In this document: piece after piece, positions 9,141 through 17,318 of the stretch
How the letters are laid out: each line of letters starts with the position of its first letter
How positions within the stretch are numbered: position 1 is the first letter of the stretch
Source: Nitratiruptor sp.
GTDB taxonomy: Bacteria > Campylobacterota > Campylobacteria > Campylobacterales > Nitratiruptoraceae
Length of the DNA stretch: 64,000 bases
Direction of reading: 5' to 3'
Assembly (NCBI GenBank): GCA_009659925.1
Contig: PUXW01000016.1
Location: 1 to 64,000, forward strand
The notes under the pieces: model-generated
The model's input: the letters and a program-made list of their open reading frames with translations, nothing else
What the model was told of the DNA's origin: nothing
Databases searched by the model: none
Made by a program: the position numbers and the translations under genes

Positions 9141-9852
9141 AGTCTCCCGCGCCTCCAGCCTCTCGCTGCAAGAGGAGCTCCAACTCTTCCAACGCTTCAC
9201 AAATATCCGCCTGGATGAAGTGGGTAAAGTACTCGTCGATATAGCAGTCGAACTCCCCGAACATCGTCACCCGCTTGTGGCGCACCGGATCGATGAGGAT
9301 GGAGCGAGGATAGTGTTGGGCGATATCGGCGATATCGATCACCCGCCCGCTGGTTCCAATGGCGATGAAGAGATCGGCTTCAATGGTGTAGAGGTAGCGA
9401 TAATTGGGGGCACTCTCACCGAAAAAGATGACATCGGGACGCACCTTGCAGGATCCACATCCAGGACAGCTCTTCCCCTCTTGGGAGAGATAGCCGATGG
9501 AGAAGGAGTGGCCACACTCGAGGCAACGTAACTTCGTCAGCTCCCCATGGAGATGGATGAGGGATTGTGCCCCCGCCCGTTCCAAGAGATCGTCCACATT
9601 CTGGGTAAGGTGGACGACGTCGAAGCGCTCTTCCAGCTTGGCCAGATAGTAGTGGGCCCGGTTGGGGCGAACCTGTCCGAGCTCTTGGCGCCGCTCATCG
9701 TAGAAGCGGTGCACCCTGTGGGGATCCCTCCTATACCCTTGGATGCTACACACCTCCACGACATCGTAACGATCCCACAAACCTCCATCGCGAAAGGTGG
9801 CAAGACCGCTGGGCGCACTCAATCCAGCCCCGCTGAGAAGATAGAGGCGCAC
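9130..9852 (-). CDS. Sir2-family NAD-dependent protein deacylase
   Basis: 240 residues with the sirtuin fold: GAGLSAPSGLATFR (NAD binding, ~residues 8-21), TQNVDDLLERAG, the catalytic His in HLHGEL and a zinc ribbon formed by CLEC and CPGC, followed by FFGESAP. It removes acyl groups from lysines using NAD. The start is a GTG overlapping the TAG of the upstream 74-aa gene (TAGTG). CobB is the usual name for bacterial members, but substrate preference (acetyl or succinyl) cannot be told. Confidence 0.9.
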   Translation of the reverse strand: MRLYLLSGAGLSAPSGLATFRDGGLWDRYDVVEVCSIQGYRRDPHRVHRFYDERRQELGQVRPNRAHYYLAKLEERFDVVHLTQNVDDLLERAGAQSLIHLHGELTKLRCLECGHSFSIGYLSQEGKSCPGCGSCKVRPDVIFFGESAPNYRYLYTIEADLFIAIGTSGRVIDIADIAQHYPRSILIDPVRHKRVTMFGEFDCYIDEYFTHFIQADICEALEELELLLQREAGGAGDFMD

Positions 9853-10076
9853 TACAAAAATCCGAGCTCAGCCAGGATCGGTTCAAATTTGGCGCTAATT
9901 TCCAGGAGCTTCTCCTTGACCATCGTCCAGAAGTACTGATCCGCCTGATCCTCGATGTACCACTCCTCCACGAGGGCCATTGCACTCGACTTCTCTTCCG
10001 GGGTCAGATTGGGATTGTTGCGGATCGCCTCTTTGAGGCGCTCTAGTCGCTCCCGTCGCTTATTGTGGTGTGGCAT
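9852..10076 (-). CDS. Small hypothetical protein upstream of the sirtuin gene
   Basis: 74 residues, highly charged and helical (basic N-terminus, acidic middle), without Cys or membrane segments. It starts at an ATG preceded by AAAGGAGGTACC and is coupled to the sirtuin gene by a one-base stop/start overlap. It could be a partner or substrate of the sirtuin; this rests only on coupling. Confidence 0.65.
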   Translation of the reverse strand: MPHHNKRRERLERLKEAIRNNPNLTPEEKSSAMALVEEWYIEDQADQYFWTMVKEKLLEISAKFEPILAELGFL

Positions 10077-10162
10077 GGTACCTCCTTTCTCCTATCATAC
10101 CACAAAATTAAGTGGAGTTTAACCTGGCCGAGGTTATAGTAGGGGGAAAGAAGGAGGTGAGC

Positions 10163-10594
10163 ATGGGGATGAGAGGAGAACTTGAGCTTATCAAGGGCGA
10201 TTTCGAGCTTCTCGGAGAGCCAGAGGCGATCATCGAATATATCCTCGACTTTGCCAAAACCAACGACATGCGGCTTCCTCCCGAGCTCAAGAACGACAAG
10301 ACCAAGATCCACGGTTGCGCCAGCGACGCCTGGATGGTCCACGAGTGCAAAGATGGCAAAGTCTACTTCACGGTGGAAGGAACCTCGGAGATGGCCAAGG
10401 GGATGATCCCACTTTTGCTGCGTATTTTCAATGGTCGAAGTCCCGATGAGATTCTCAATTTCGACCCCAAGGAGCTCTACGCCCTTGGCTTTGAAAAGAT
10501 CCTCAGCCCTACGCGACTCCAGGGGATGGAGGCCTTTTTGCAGCGGATCTATGAAGCGGCCAGGGAGTGCAAGGAGAAAGAAGAGAGCAAGTGA
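10163..10594 (+). CDS. SufE-like Fe-S assembly protein
   Basis: 143 residues from the ATG after AAGGAGGTGAGC. A GTG start 51 bases upstream lacks a ribosome site. The family signature is the loop with the sulfur-accepting Cys, KIHGCASDAWM (~residues 50-60), followed by the beta strand and the helical C-terminus. SufE accepts persulfide sulfur from a cysteine desulfurase and activates it. No suf genes lie nearby; demand for Fe-S clusters in Nap, Nos and Nir proteins is a plausible reason for its place. Confidence 0.85.
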   Translation: MGMRGELELIKGDFELLGEPEAIIEYILDFAKTNDMRLPPELKNDKTKIHGCASDAWMVHECKDGKVYFTVEGTSEMAKGMIPLLLRIFNGRSPDEILNFDPKELYALGFEKILSPTRLQGMEAFLQRIYEAARECKEKEESK

Positions 10595-10610
10595 GGAAAC
10601 TTCCCAAACT

Positions 10611-10970
10611 CTACTCCCCCACGATACACTGGCGAATGTTATAGGTTCGGTAGAAGTTAGGGTTGACGAAGGTATCCCCCTCCAGACTCCAGGCCCCCTT
10701 GTGAATAACAATCCCTCCCACCTTGGAGGTCTTATCGAGGCACTCGATCCGCTTCCCCTCGTGGAAGGCCTTGGCAACCTTGGCCATGTGCTCCTTGCGC
10801 CAGGTGTAATGGAAGATGAGAAGTCCCGTGAGGAAGAGGGCAAAAAGGGGCAGAAAGCGCTTGGGATTGAGGGGGACGAACTCCCTCGTCGCCACATAGA
10901 CCCCAATTCCGAAGAGAAAGAGGGCGATGAGGATGAAGACCAGCTCCTCCTTGAAGAAATCAGCGACCAT
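10611..10970 (-). CDS. Two-TM hypothetical protein coupled to the siroheme decarboxylase gene
   Basis: 119 residues. The start is an ATG inside the last codons of the upstream gene (11-base overlap); a longer frame with non-coding-like residues is rejected. Two membrane helices (~residues 10-25 and 40-56) precede a soluble tail of about 60 residues with two Cys (IECLDK and near the C-terminal end). It shares a transcript with the heme d1 gene under the box at 11997. The function is not recognised; a membrane role in denitrification or heme handling is inference. Confidence 0.7.
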   Translation of the reverse strand: MVADFFKEELVFILIALFLFGIGVYVATREFVPLNPKRFLPLFALFLTGLLIFHYTWRKEHMAKVAKAFHEGKRIECLDKTSKVGGIVIHKGAWSLEGDTFVNPNFYRTYNIRQCIVGE

Positions 10971-11949
10971 AGCGATCCTCCCATAGGGCAAATTCTGGGC
11001 TAAAGTATTTGATGCGCTGCTTCTTGAACTCCCTGGTGGAATAGAGGTAGCGATAGTCACGGGGCTCAATTTGACGAGCGATCTGCTGGACCACCTCCTC
11101 TACCTCCTCCCTGCTTCGGCCATGGATCATGCTAAAAAGGGCGTAGGGCCAGTTGGGATAGGTTGGACGCAAGTAGCAGTGGCTTACAGCCTTATACTGG
11201 GCCACCACCTCCCCGACCTCTTCGGGGCGATCCACGTCCCAGACCACCATGGCATTGGCAACAAATCCGGCTCGGCGATGGTAGAGGATGGTAGCAAAGC
11301 GCCGCATGTATCCTGCCTCCTGGAGGCGACGGCTCTCGCGAGCAAGCCACCCATAATCGCGTCCCAAGGCCTCCACGATATGGTCGAAGGGCCTTGGGGT
11401 TGCCGCGATATCCTCCTGGAGCAGTTTGATCAACTCGATGTGGATCGGCTCCAGCTCCATTGGGATCCGCTGGCGCCGCTTGAGCCGCTCCCGCCCTTGG
11501 ATACCCTTCCCACCCATGTCGAGGTGGACCTTGATCTTGAACATCTTCCTGGTTGGCAGGAGGATATACTCCTTGGCTCCGGTGCGCTGGGCCATAATGC
11601 GTACCGTCTCCTCGAGACCCAGCCGACTCTCGGGAGGGATGGCGATGGTGAACCAGAGGTTGAAGGGGTGATCCCGCTCATAGTTGTGGGAGACTCCTGG
11701 ATGGGTATTGACGAAGGCCGCCGCTGCATCGATGTCGTCCACTTTGAAGGCAACCAGAGAGGAAGAGTATCCCAGAGATTTGGTATCGAAGATAGCCGAG
11801 GTCTGGCGGATGATCCTCTGCTCCTTGAGCTCTTTGTAACAGCTTAGAACCTCATCCTCTCGGCTTCCCAGCTCTTGAGCTAGGAGGGCAAAGGGGCGCT
11901 CGGCAATGGGAAAGGCCTCTTGGATCTTGTTGAGCAGCGCCTCTTTCAT
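10960..11949 (-). CDS. Fused siroheme decarboxylase (NirDL/GH or AhbA-AhbB type) for heme d1
   Basis: 329 residues made of two similar AsnC/Lrp-like halves (about 1-150 and 165-329), each with an N-terminal winged-helix-like segment and a C-terminal ferredoxin-like fold. The halves carry the family-type motifs HNYERDHPFNLWFT and HCYLRPTYPNWPYALFSM. In the heme d1 pathway the NirD/L/G/H proteins decarboxylate siroheme to didecarboxysiroheme; here one fused protein replaces separate subunits. The RBS is AAAGGACTGCT. Transcription likely starts just upstream under the palindrome at 11997-12010. Confidence 0.88.
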   Translation of the reverse strand: MKEALLNKIQEAFPIAERPFALLAQELGSREDEVLSCYKELKEQRIIRQTSAIFDTKSLGYSSSLVAFKVDDIDAAAAFVNTHPGVSHNYERDHPFNLWFTIAIPPESRLGLEETVRIMAQRTGAKEYILLPTRKMFKIKVHLDMGGKGIQGRERLKRRQRIPMELEPIHIELIKLLQEDIAATPRPFDHIVEALGRDYGWLARESRRLQEAGYMRRFATILYHRRAGFVANAMVVWDVDRPEEVGEVVAQYKAVSHCYLRPTYPNWPYALFSMIHGRSREEVEEVVQQIARQIEPRDYRYLYSTREFKKQRIKYFSPEFALWEDRYGR

Positions 11950-11996
11950 AGCAGTCCTTTTTCTTTTTAGTCTAGTCCCTTTTTGGCCCCATGTCC

Positions 11997-12010
11997 TTGA
12001 TGGCTATCAA
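11997..12010. promoter_or_regulatory. FNR-type box shared by two divergent heme d1/siroheme promoters
   Basis: TTGATGGCTATCAA is a perfect TTGAT-N4-ATCAA palindrome centred at 12003.5. On the minus strand TAGACT (11969-11974), and on the plus strand TACCAT (12033-12038), both end 34.5 bp from the centre. A single bound dimer could therefore activate both directions at about -41.5. Both leaders would be only 11-13 bases long. Confidence 0.75.
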
Positions 12011-12055
12011 AGATATCCCAGCTTCCATGTGCTACCATAGCCAAAAAGGAGTTGG

Positions 12056-12631
12056 ATGTATTTCCCCGCCCTACTCGATCTGCGCTCGAAGAAGGTCCTC
12101 GTCGTTGGAGGTGGCAAGATCGCCAGGGAGAAGGTCGCTCGCCTCCTCGACTTCACCGGGGCGATCACCATTATTGCCCCCCAGTGCGACCAGGAGCTTG
12201 CCGCCCTCATTCAGAGACACCAGCTCACCTACCACCCCCGCCCTTACCGCAAGGGGGATATCGATGGATTCTTCCTCGTGGTGGTGGCGGTGGATGATCT
12301 CGCCTTGCAAGAGGCCATCTTCCACGAGGCCAGAGGGACGGGTGTCCTGGTCAATAGCGTCGATAGTGTGGACCTTTGCGACTTCATCTTTCCATCCTAC
12401 ATCAAACGGGGCGATCTGGTCATCGCCTTTTCCACCGGAGGAGCCTCCCCCTCCCTGGCCAAATATCTGCGCCGCGCTTTCGAGCGGCTCCTTCCCCCGG
12501 ATATCGGGGATTTCGTCGCCTCCTTGAAGCGGCTGCGCGCCTCCTTGCCCAAAGGGAAAGAGCGTATGAAACTCCTCGATCGCAAGGCCCGGGACTACGT
12601 CCAACGCCATTTTGGAGGAGCAGATGTTTAG
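12056..12631 (+). CDS. Precorrin-2 dehydrogenase / sirohydrochlorin ferrochelatase (CysG N-terminal type)
   Basis: 191 residues with an N-terminal Rossmann nucleotide-binding motif (VLVVGGGKIAREK, ~residues 14-26), the STGGASPSLAKYLRR segment typical of the siroheme synthase N-terminal domain, and a short helical C-terminus. It oxidises precorrin-2 and inserts iron to give siroheme, the substrate of the decarboxylase encoded divergently next to it. The methyltransferase half of CysG is absent here and is provided by the separate gene at 23106. The RBS is AAAAGGAG. Confidence 0.92.
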   Translation: MYFPALLDLRSKKVLVVGGGKIAREKVARLLDFTGAITIIAPQCDQELAALIQRHQLTYHPRPYRKGDIDGFFLVVVAVDDLALQEAIFHEARGTGVLVNSVDSVDLCDFIFPSYIKRGDLVIAFSTGGASPSLAKYLRRAFERLLPPDIGDFVASLKRLRASLPKGKERMKLLDRKARDYVQRHFGGADV

Positions 12632-13016
12632 CACACGACTCTTGTGGGGCTTCGCCTTCATCTTCATCTTCTTGAGTGTGATCGCTCTCTTGACCAATAT
12701 GCCCGAGTCCAAGAATCCTAGGGTCTATAAGGCCCTCCTCCCCTACTTTCCCTACCGGATCGAAAAGGAGTTTGGAGGCCTTGACATCGTGGACAAACGG
12801 ACCGGGAAGGATCTCGATGTAGAAAACGCCAAGGTCTATATCGTCTACGACGAGCTTTTGAAAAAGTGGGGGCGCAAACACCTGCGTCTCGAAGGGAATC
12901 GTCTCATCGTTCTCGACGATCAAGGCAACCCCCGCGCTACCATTCCTCTCCAAGGAGCCGAGGAGGTCCACTGGGTTCAGGAGTTCTTCTTCAAGGCAGA
13001 TCGAGATACTCGATAA
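12624..13016 (+). CDS. Single-TM hypothetical protein coupled to precorrin-2 dehydrogenase
   Basis: 130 residues from an ATG preceded by GGAGGAGC and overlapping the upstream stop by 8 bases. One N-terminal membrane anchor (~residues 6-24) is followed by a soluble domain of about 100 residues without Cys or metal motifs. The 3' end overlaps the convergent NosL-like gene by 26 bases. It shares the FNR-type box at 11997 through the upstream gene. Not recognised. Confidence 0.7.
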   Translation: MFSTRLLWGFAFIFIFLSVIALLTNMPESKNPRVYKALLPYFPYRIEKEFGGLDIVDKRTGKDLDVENAKVYIVYDELLKKWGRKHLRLEGNRLIVLDDQGNPRATIPLQGAEEVHWVQEFFFKADRDTR

Positions 13017-13449
13017 GCCCCATCCCCTTGTGGATGACTTCGGGGAAGGTCAAGACCCGACTCCCCCCATATTTGAGGCGCAAGATATGGAGGGCCTCCT
13101 GGTTGCGTACAGGGATGAGATCGTCCCCCTTGGGTCCAACCAATCGGCTTCCAAAGAGATAAAGAGCTCCCTCCGCTTTGATCCACGATTTGCTCAAGTA
13201 GTCCTTGACCAGCAGCTCCTTGAAGTCCAGCTCACTCTCAATCTTGTACTCGGGATAGAGATAGGGGCGCAAGTAGAAGGCGAACATCGCCTTGGGACAG
13301 CAGAAGAGAACCTCTTGCCCGCTGCGCAAGACAATCTTGGCGGCGAAGGGAGACTCCTTGGAGACTGGAATATGGTAGACCGGATCGTGCACCTCCTTGG
13401 CCATGAGGCCCATGAGGGTCAAATAAAGGAGAAGAAAAAGGCGTACCAT
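12991..13449 (-). CDS. NosL-like secreted protein with a Cys pair
   Basis: 152 residues from an ATG preceded by GGAGGTGCG. A signal peptide (~1-18) is followed by a domain containing VLFCCPKAMFAFY, a Cys-Cys pair. It has the size and position of a NosL-related protein and ends the nos gene row. NosL is a periplasmic Cu(I) chaperone for NosZ; a related copper or thiol role is inferred. The 3' end overlaps a convergent gene by 26 bases. Confidence 0.6.
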   Translation of the reverse strand: MVRLFLLLYLTLMGLMAKEVHDPVYHIPVSKESPFAAKIVLRSGQEVLFCCPKAMFAFYLRPYLYPEYKIESELDFKELLVKDYLSKSWIKAEGALYLFGSRLVGPKGDDLIPVRNQEALHILRLKYGGSRVLTFPEVIHKGMGLIEYLDLP

Positions 13450-13457
13450 CGCACCTC

Positions 13458-14285
13458 CTAGAGAAGATCTCGTTTGCGCAAGAGCCAATACCCCGCCCAA
13501 GCCGCCACCCCTCCAAGGAGGATGGGGTAGAAGATGGTATAGGCCAACAGGAGGGGCCGTCCGAAGGTATCGAGGAGAAAATAGGCCACAGGTCCCATGA
13601 CGCTGAGCTCAGGATCGAACAAGGCGATAGCCCCCACCCGAAAGAGTTCCAAGGGATTGAGGAGGGCCAGGGTGATGATCAACGAATCGCTCCAGCGATT
13701 TTGGAGCATCAACCCGATCAAAGCCACATCCAAGAAGGCCAAAAGGGCGATCCAGAGGACGAAACTACTCCCAAGGGCCATGTCGTGGCTCTTGACCAGG
13801 GTTGAGATACAAAAGGCGATCCCCAGAAAAGCGACACACAGCGCCAAGACGAAGGCTCCATAAAGGAGGAAGGGACCCCAGGGAATTGGGGCTCCTTGGA
13901 TGGCCCCCCAGACAATCCCGCCAACAAGGGCCAGGAAGACGGGGGTGAAGGTGATGACGAAGCGTCCAACCATCTTCCCCCAATAATACTCGCCCAGGGA
14001 GATGGGAAAGGAGAGCATATACTCCAAAATGGCGCTCTCCCGATCTGCAGAGATCGACTTGACGGTGGTAATAAGGATGAAAATGGGCAAGATAACGATG
14101 GTCACTTGGATATAGACCAGCAGGAGACGGCTCAATCCAGTAAAGCCCATCACCACGCTATCGGTGATCCCCGTCACGAAGAAGAGGGCCATCAGCCCTC
14201 CGAAAACCACGAGGTAGACGAGGAACCAACGACTGCGCATCGACTCGCGCATATCCAACCAGGCGACCAGGGCGAGATTCTTCAC
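13458..14285 (-). CDS. nosY: ABC transporter permease NosY
   Basis: 275 residues with about six membrane helices and the N-terminal WLDMRESMRSRWFL segment typical of ABC-2/NosY permeases. NosDFY form a complex needed for maturation of the NosZ copper centres, probably by supplying sulfur or mobilising copper. The start overlaps the nosL stop by 4 bases. Confidence 0.9.
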   Translation of the reverse strand: MKNLALVAWLDMRESMRSRWFLVYLVVFGGLMALFFVTGITDSVVMGFTGLSRLLLVYIQVTIVILPIFILITTVKSISADRESAILEYMLSFPISLGEYYWGKMVGRFVITFTPVFLALVGGIVWGAIQGAPIPWGPFLLYGAFVLALCVAFLGIAFCISTLVKSHDMALGSSFVLWIALLAFLDVALIGLMLQNRWSDSLIITLALLNPLELFRVGAIALFDPELSVMGPVAYFLLDTFGRPLLLAYTIFYPILLGGVAAWAGYWLLRKRDLL

Positions 14286-14698
14286 CGCTTCATCCTCTCG
14301 ATGGCTTTCACTACCTCATCGAAGGACAAACAACTCCCATTCCCCTCCTTCAAGGCTCCATACCCATAGGCCATAGGGGTATGGAAGCCCTTCTGGTAGC
14401 AGGCTTGGCGCCCATCGATCCACTCTCCGCTCTTGGCATCCTTGATCCAGATCTTGACGAGACGCACATTGGGAGCCTCCTGTTTGTGCCAGAGAACGAG
14501 GCAGCCAATATCGTCGAACTTATAGACTCGCCCTTGCTCATCCACCGCCTCCACGGCAAATTTCCGATCGCTAATGGCCATCTTGCACCGGGCACACAGA
14601 TCCCGGTCCCAATGGAGTGTCGCTGGCTCCTTAGTCCAGTCATTCCGCTCACATCCGACTAGCAGCACCGCGAGGACAATCCATCGCAAAAGGTTCAT
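14282..14698 (-). CDS. nosL: Copper chaperone lipoprotein NosL
   Basis: 138 residues from an ATG after GGTGGAAG; an in-frame ATG 18 bases upstream is possible. A lipoprotein signal ends in LLVGC. The mature protein has the family motif LCARCKMAISDRKFA (Cys-x2-Cys-x-Met, copper-binding region) and KFDDIGCL. It delivers Cu(I) to NosZ in the periplasm. It overlaps the nosF end by 50 bases, so translation is coupled. Confidence 0.92.
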   Translation of the reverse strand: MNLLRWIVLAVLLVGCERNDWTKEPATLHWDRDLCARCKMAISDRKFAVEAVDEQGRVYKFDDIGCLVLWHKQEAPNVRLVKIWIKDAKSGEWIDGRQACYQKGFHTPMAYGYGALKEGNGSCLSFDEVVKAIERMKR

Positions 14699-15323
14699 CT
14701 TCCACCACCTTTCCAAGTTCCATGTAGATCTTTCGATCGATCAAGCCGGCAAGCTCCTCGATACGATGGGTGATGAAGAGGATCCCATGTTCGCCAGAGA
14801 GCTCTTCGAGCCGTTTGTAGAAGAGCTCCCGGGCCTTGGGATCTAGGTTGGCCGTGGGCTCGTCGAAGATGAAGTAGCGTCCCCGACGGGCCAGGGCAAT
14901 GGCAATGAGCAGCTTTTGCTTCATCCCTCCACTCAACTTGAAGAAGGGCTTTTGCCAATGCTCCTCCACGACGAGTTCGAGGGCTTGGGCCTCTTCGCGA
15001 ATCCTTTCAGCCTCGATCTGGGAGCTCCTGGCCACATACTCGATGAGTTCCGAGACCAGAAGGCGGATGGGAGGAGGAGTCTGGGGGATAAAGGCGATGC
15101 GTCGGAGCACCTCCACCCGCTGGGCCACCGGATCAAAACCATCGACCCGGACCCTCCCCTCATCGAGATGGTAAAACCCCAACACCACCCGGACTAGGGT
15201 GGTCTTTCCGGCCCCGTTGGGTCCCATGAGGGCAATCCGCTCTCCTGGAGCTATCTGGAGATTGACCCCATCTAGAACGACATTTCCTCCAAACCGCTTG
15301 CGTGCCTGGGCAATCTCGATCAT
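14649..15323 (-). CDS. nosF: ABC transporter ATPase NosF
   Basis: 224 residues with Walker A GPNGAGKTT (~residues 34-42), signature LSGGMKQKL and Walker B YFIFDEPTANLD. It is the cytoplasmic ATPase partner of NosY and NosD. The start is an ATG in an ATGA overlap with the nosH stop; the longer upstream frame runs inside nosH and is rejected. Confidence 0.93.
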   Translation of the reverse strand: MIEIAQARKRFGGNVVLDGVNLQIAPGERIALMGPNGAGKTTLVRVVLGFYHLDEGRVRVDGFDPVAQRVEVLRRIAFIPQTPPPIRLLVSELIEYVARSSQIEAERIREEAQALELVVEEHWQKPFFKLSGGMKQKLLIAIALARRGRYFIFDEPTANLDPKARELFYKRLEELSGEHGILFITHRIEELAGLIDRKIYMELGKVVEDEPFAMDCPRGAASRM

Positions 15324-16231
15324 ACCAGATTCTTGAGGCGAAATTCGAAATTGTAGGCATCTTCGTGGCACACGTCAAAGCAGCGGGCACACATGATGCA
15401 ATCCCCATCCTTGACGAACTCCTTGGTAATCCCCTTGGCCCGGCGCTCCTCGTCGTACTTGGCCTTGAAGCGCTCCAAGACATGGTCCTCGGGACAGGCG
15501 ATGAAACAGGCAGCACAATGGTCGCACTTCTCCATATCCCACTGGACCTTCATGGGGCTTACCCAACCAATGAAGCTATAGGTCGTCCCGATGGGACATA
15601 CATACTTGCACCACCCCCGTCTGGAGTAGAAGATCTCAAAGAGCAAGATCACCACCACCCAGACGATGGCCAGGCTCCACCCATAGACGATGAAGCGGCT
15701 CAAAATCCCGACTGGGTTGATCATCTCGAAGACGAGATAGCCATCGATGGCGGCAGCGGCTAGAAAGATGAGCCAGAAGAGGTAGCGGATCCGGGGATTG
15801 TAGCGGTGCTCCTTGATAATCCGTTTGGAGACCAGCTTCATATGGAAATACTCCCCGATCTCGCTCAAGAGTCCATAGGGGCAAACCCAGCCGCAAAAGG
15901 CCTTCCCTCCGACGAAGAAGTAGAACCCCACCACCGTAGCCACCCCGATAATGATGTTGGTATGGAGGTGGTGCTCAGCGGCGAGAATCTCCAGAGCCAC
16001 GAAGGGATCGATGAGGTGAAACCCTAGGAGTCTGGAACCGGTGAGGGTTCCTTCGAGAAACTGGATGTCCAGGTGGTAGGAGAGGAAGAAGGCCAAATTG
16101 ATGAGGATGATGGTCAACCAGCGCCAAAAACGCCAGGTAGGGCGGATCTTGCCATCACGGGTCCTGTAGTAAAGGGTAGAAAGGAGCGGGGCGTAGGCAA
16201 GCTCTTGGGCACTCCACTTATACCGATCCAT
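15320..16231 (-). CDS. nosH: Membrane ferredoxin-type quinol oxidase component NosH (NapH-like)
   Basis: 303 residues with four to five membrane helices, two CxxxCP motifs facing the cytoplasm (CGWVCP and CKYVCP) and two C-terminal [4Fe-4S] motifs (CDHCAACFIACPE and CIMCARCFDVCHE). With NosG it is thought to pass menaquinol electrons toward the periplasmic Nos cytochromes. Gene order nosG-C1-C2-H matches Wolinella-type nos clusters. The RBS is AAGGAGGGAGG. Confidence 0.92.
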   Translation of the reverse strand: MDRYKWSAQELAYAPLLSTLYYRTRDGKIRPTWRFWRWLTIILINLAFFLSYHLDIQFLEGTLTGSRLLGFHLIDPFVALEILAAEHHLHTNIIIGVATVVGFYFFVGGKAFCGWVCPYGLLSEIGEYFHMKLVSKRIIKEHRYNPRIRYLFWLIFLAAAAIDGYLVFEMINPVGILSRFIVYGWSLAIVWVVVILLFEIFYSRRGWCKYVCPIGTTYSFIGWVSPMKVQWDMEKCDHCAACFIACPEDHVLERFKAKYDEERRAKGITKEFVKDGDCIMCARCFDVCHEDAYNFEFRLKNLV

Positions 16232-16240
16232 CCTCCCTCC

Positions 16241-16738
16241 TTACCGGGCCGCCTGGAGCTTGGTAGCAAAAGAGGCGATCTCCTGGGCAAGGGCTCGCAA
16301 CTCATCATCACCGATATTTTGCAAGAGGCCATACATCACATAGTTCTTCCGCTTCCCGCTTTTAAAGTCCATCAAGGCTTGGTAGATATACTCTTGAGAG
16401 CGCCCAATGAGTTTCGGGCCAATGCCCCCCTCCCCGTTGATTCCATGGCAGGAGGCGCAATTGCGCCGATAGAGGGGGGAGACCTCGAAGGCACTTATAG
16501 GTCCCGCTTTCTCTTTGAGCACCTTGAGTTTCCGCTCGGCGGCGCTCTCTTCCCTTTGCTGCTCTTTCTGCTTGGTCTCCCCTTGGGATTGGTGCTGGAG
16601 CGGCACTTCGAGTTTGGAACGCTCGATCACCTCCTGGATCTTGGCGAGTTTGTCGATCTCCATATCGAGCTTGGCCATGTAGAGGATGGCCCCAAGACTC
16701 ACAACCGCTGCCACGAGGGCGATGAAGTGGCGTACCAT
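16241..16738 (-). CDS. nosC2: Membrane-anchored monoheme cytochrome c NosC2
   Basis: 165 residues: an N-terminal membrane anchor (~5-22), a charged helical linker, and a C-terminal cytochrome c domain with CASCHG. The heme domain is clearly similar to the neighbouring NosC1 (both have IGPxLxGxSxEYIYxxL), so the pair arose by duplication. It is a likely electron carrier between the NosGH module and NosZ. Confidence 0.85.
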   Translation of the reverse strand: MVRHFIALVAAVVSLGAILYMAKLDMEIDKLAKIQEVIERSKLEVPLQHQSQGETKQKEQQREESAAERKLKVLKEKAGPISAFEVSPLYRRNCASCHGINGEGGIGPKLIGRSQEYIYQALMDFKSGKRKNYVMYGLLQNIGDDELRALAQEIASFATKLQAAR

Positions 16739-16741
16739 TGG

Positions 16742-17317
16742 CTATCCTTTAACGCTGTTTTGCTCTTTGATCTTTTGAACCTCTTGGTTGAATTTGGCGA
16801 TCTCCTCGGCTAGGGCCCGAAGGGTCTCCTCGGGAAGTCGGCGCACCAACTGCTCCATGAGGACATTCTTGCGCTCACCCCGACGAAACTGCATCAACTG
16901 CTCATAGATATACTCCCCGCTCTTGCCAAGAAGGGAAGGGCCAATGACCCCATTGGCATAGTCGTCGTGGCAGGCGGAGCAATAGATGAGAAACTCCCGG
17001 CTCAGCTTGTTAGCCAGCAGGGCGATCTGGACATCAGTGTAGTTCTTGACGTAGCGATAGGCTCCCAGTTTGGTATAGCGCCCCTCGTCCTCAATTGAAG
17101 GCTCCTCCTTGGAAGATTGGCGTTTGTAGGAGTAGTAGAACTCCCCTTGATCTGGTCCCTCCCTTCCCCCATCCTCCTTGGCCTGGCTGGAGATGGCATT
17201 ATGAGTAATTTCGATCTTCCCTTGGGGCTCTTGGGGGATGGCCTTGCGATCCTCCCCCTTCTCCTCGCATCCGCTCAAGAGTAGAAGTATCCCAACGATC
17301 CAGATCCATCGCTCCAT
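16742..17317 (-). CDS. nosC1: Monoheme cytochrome c lipoprotein NosC1
   Basis: 191 residues from an ATG one base after the nosG stop, with AAAGGGATAAG as RBS; longer in-frame starts lie within nosG. The signal peptide ends in a lipobox (LLLSGC). CSACHD binds one heme c. It is an anchored periplasmic electron carrier for NosZ, paralogous to NosC2. Confidence 0.85.
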   Translation of the reverse strand: MERWIWIVGILLLLSGCEEKGEDRKAIPQEPQGKIEITHNAISSQAKEDGGREGPDQGEFYYSYKRQSSKEEPSIEDEGRYTKLGAYRYVKNYTDVQIALLANKLSREFLIYCSACHDDYANGVIGPSLLGKSGEYIYEQLMQFRRGERKNVLMEQLVRRLPEETLRALAEEIAKFNQEVQKIKEQNSVKG

Positions 17318-17318
17318 C

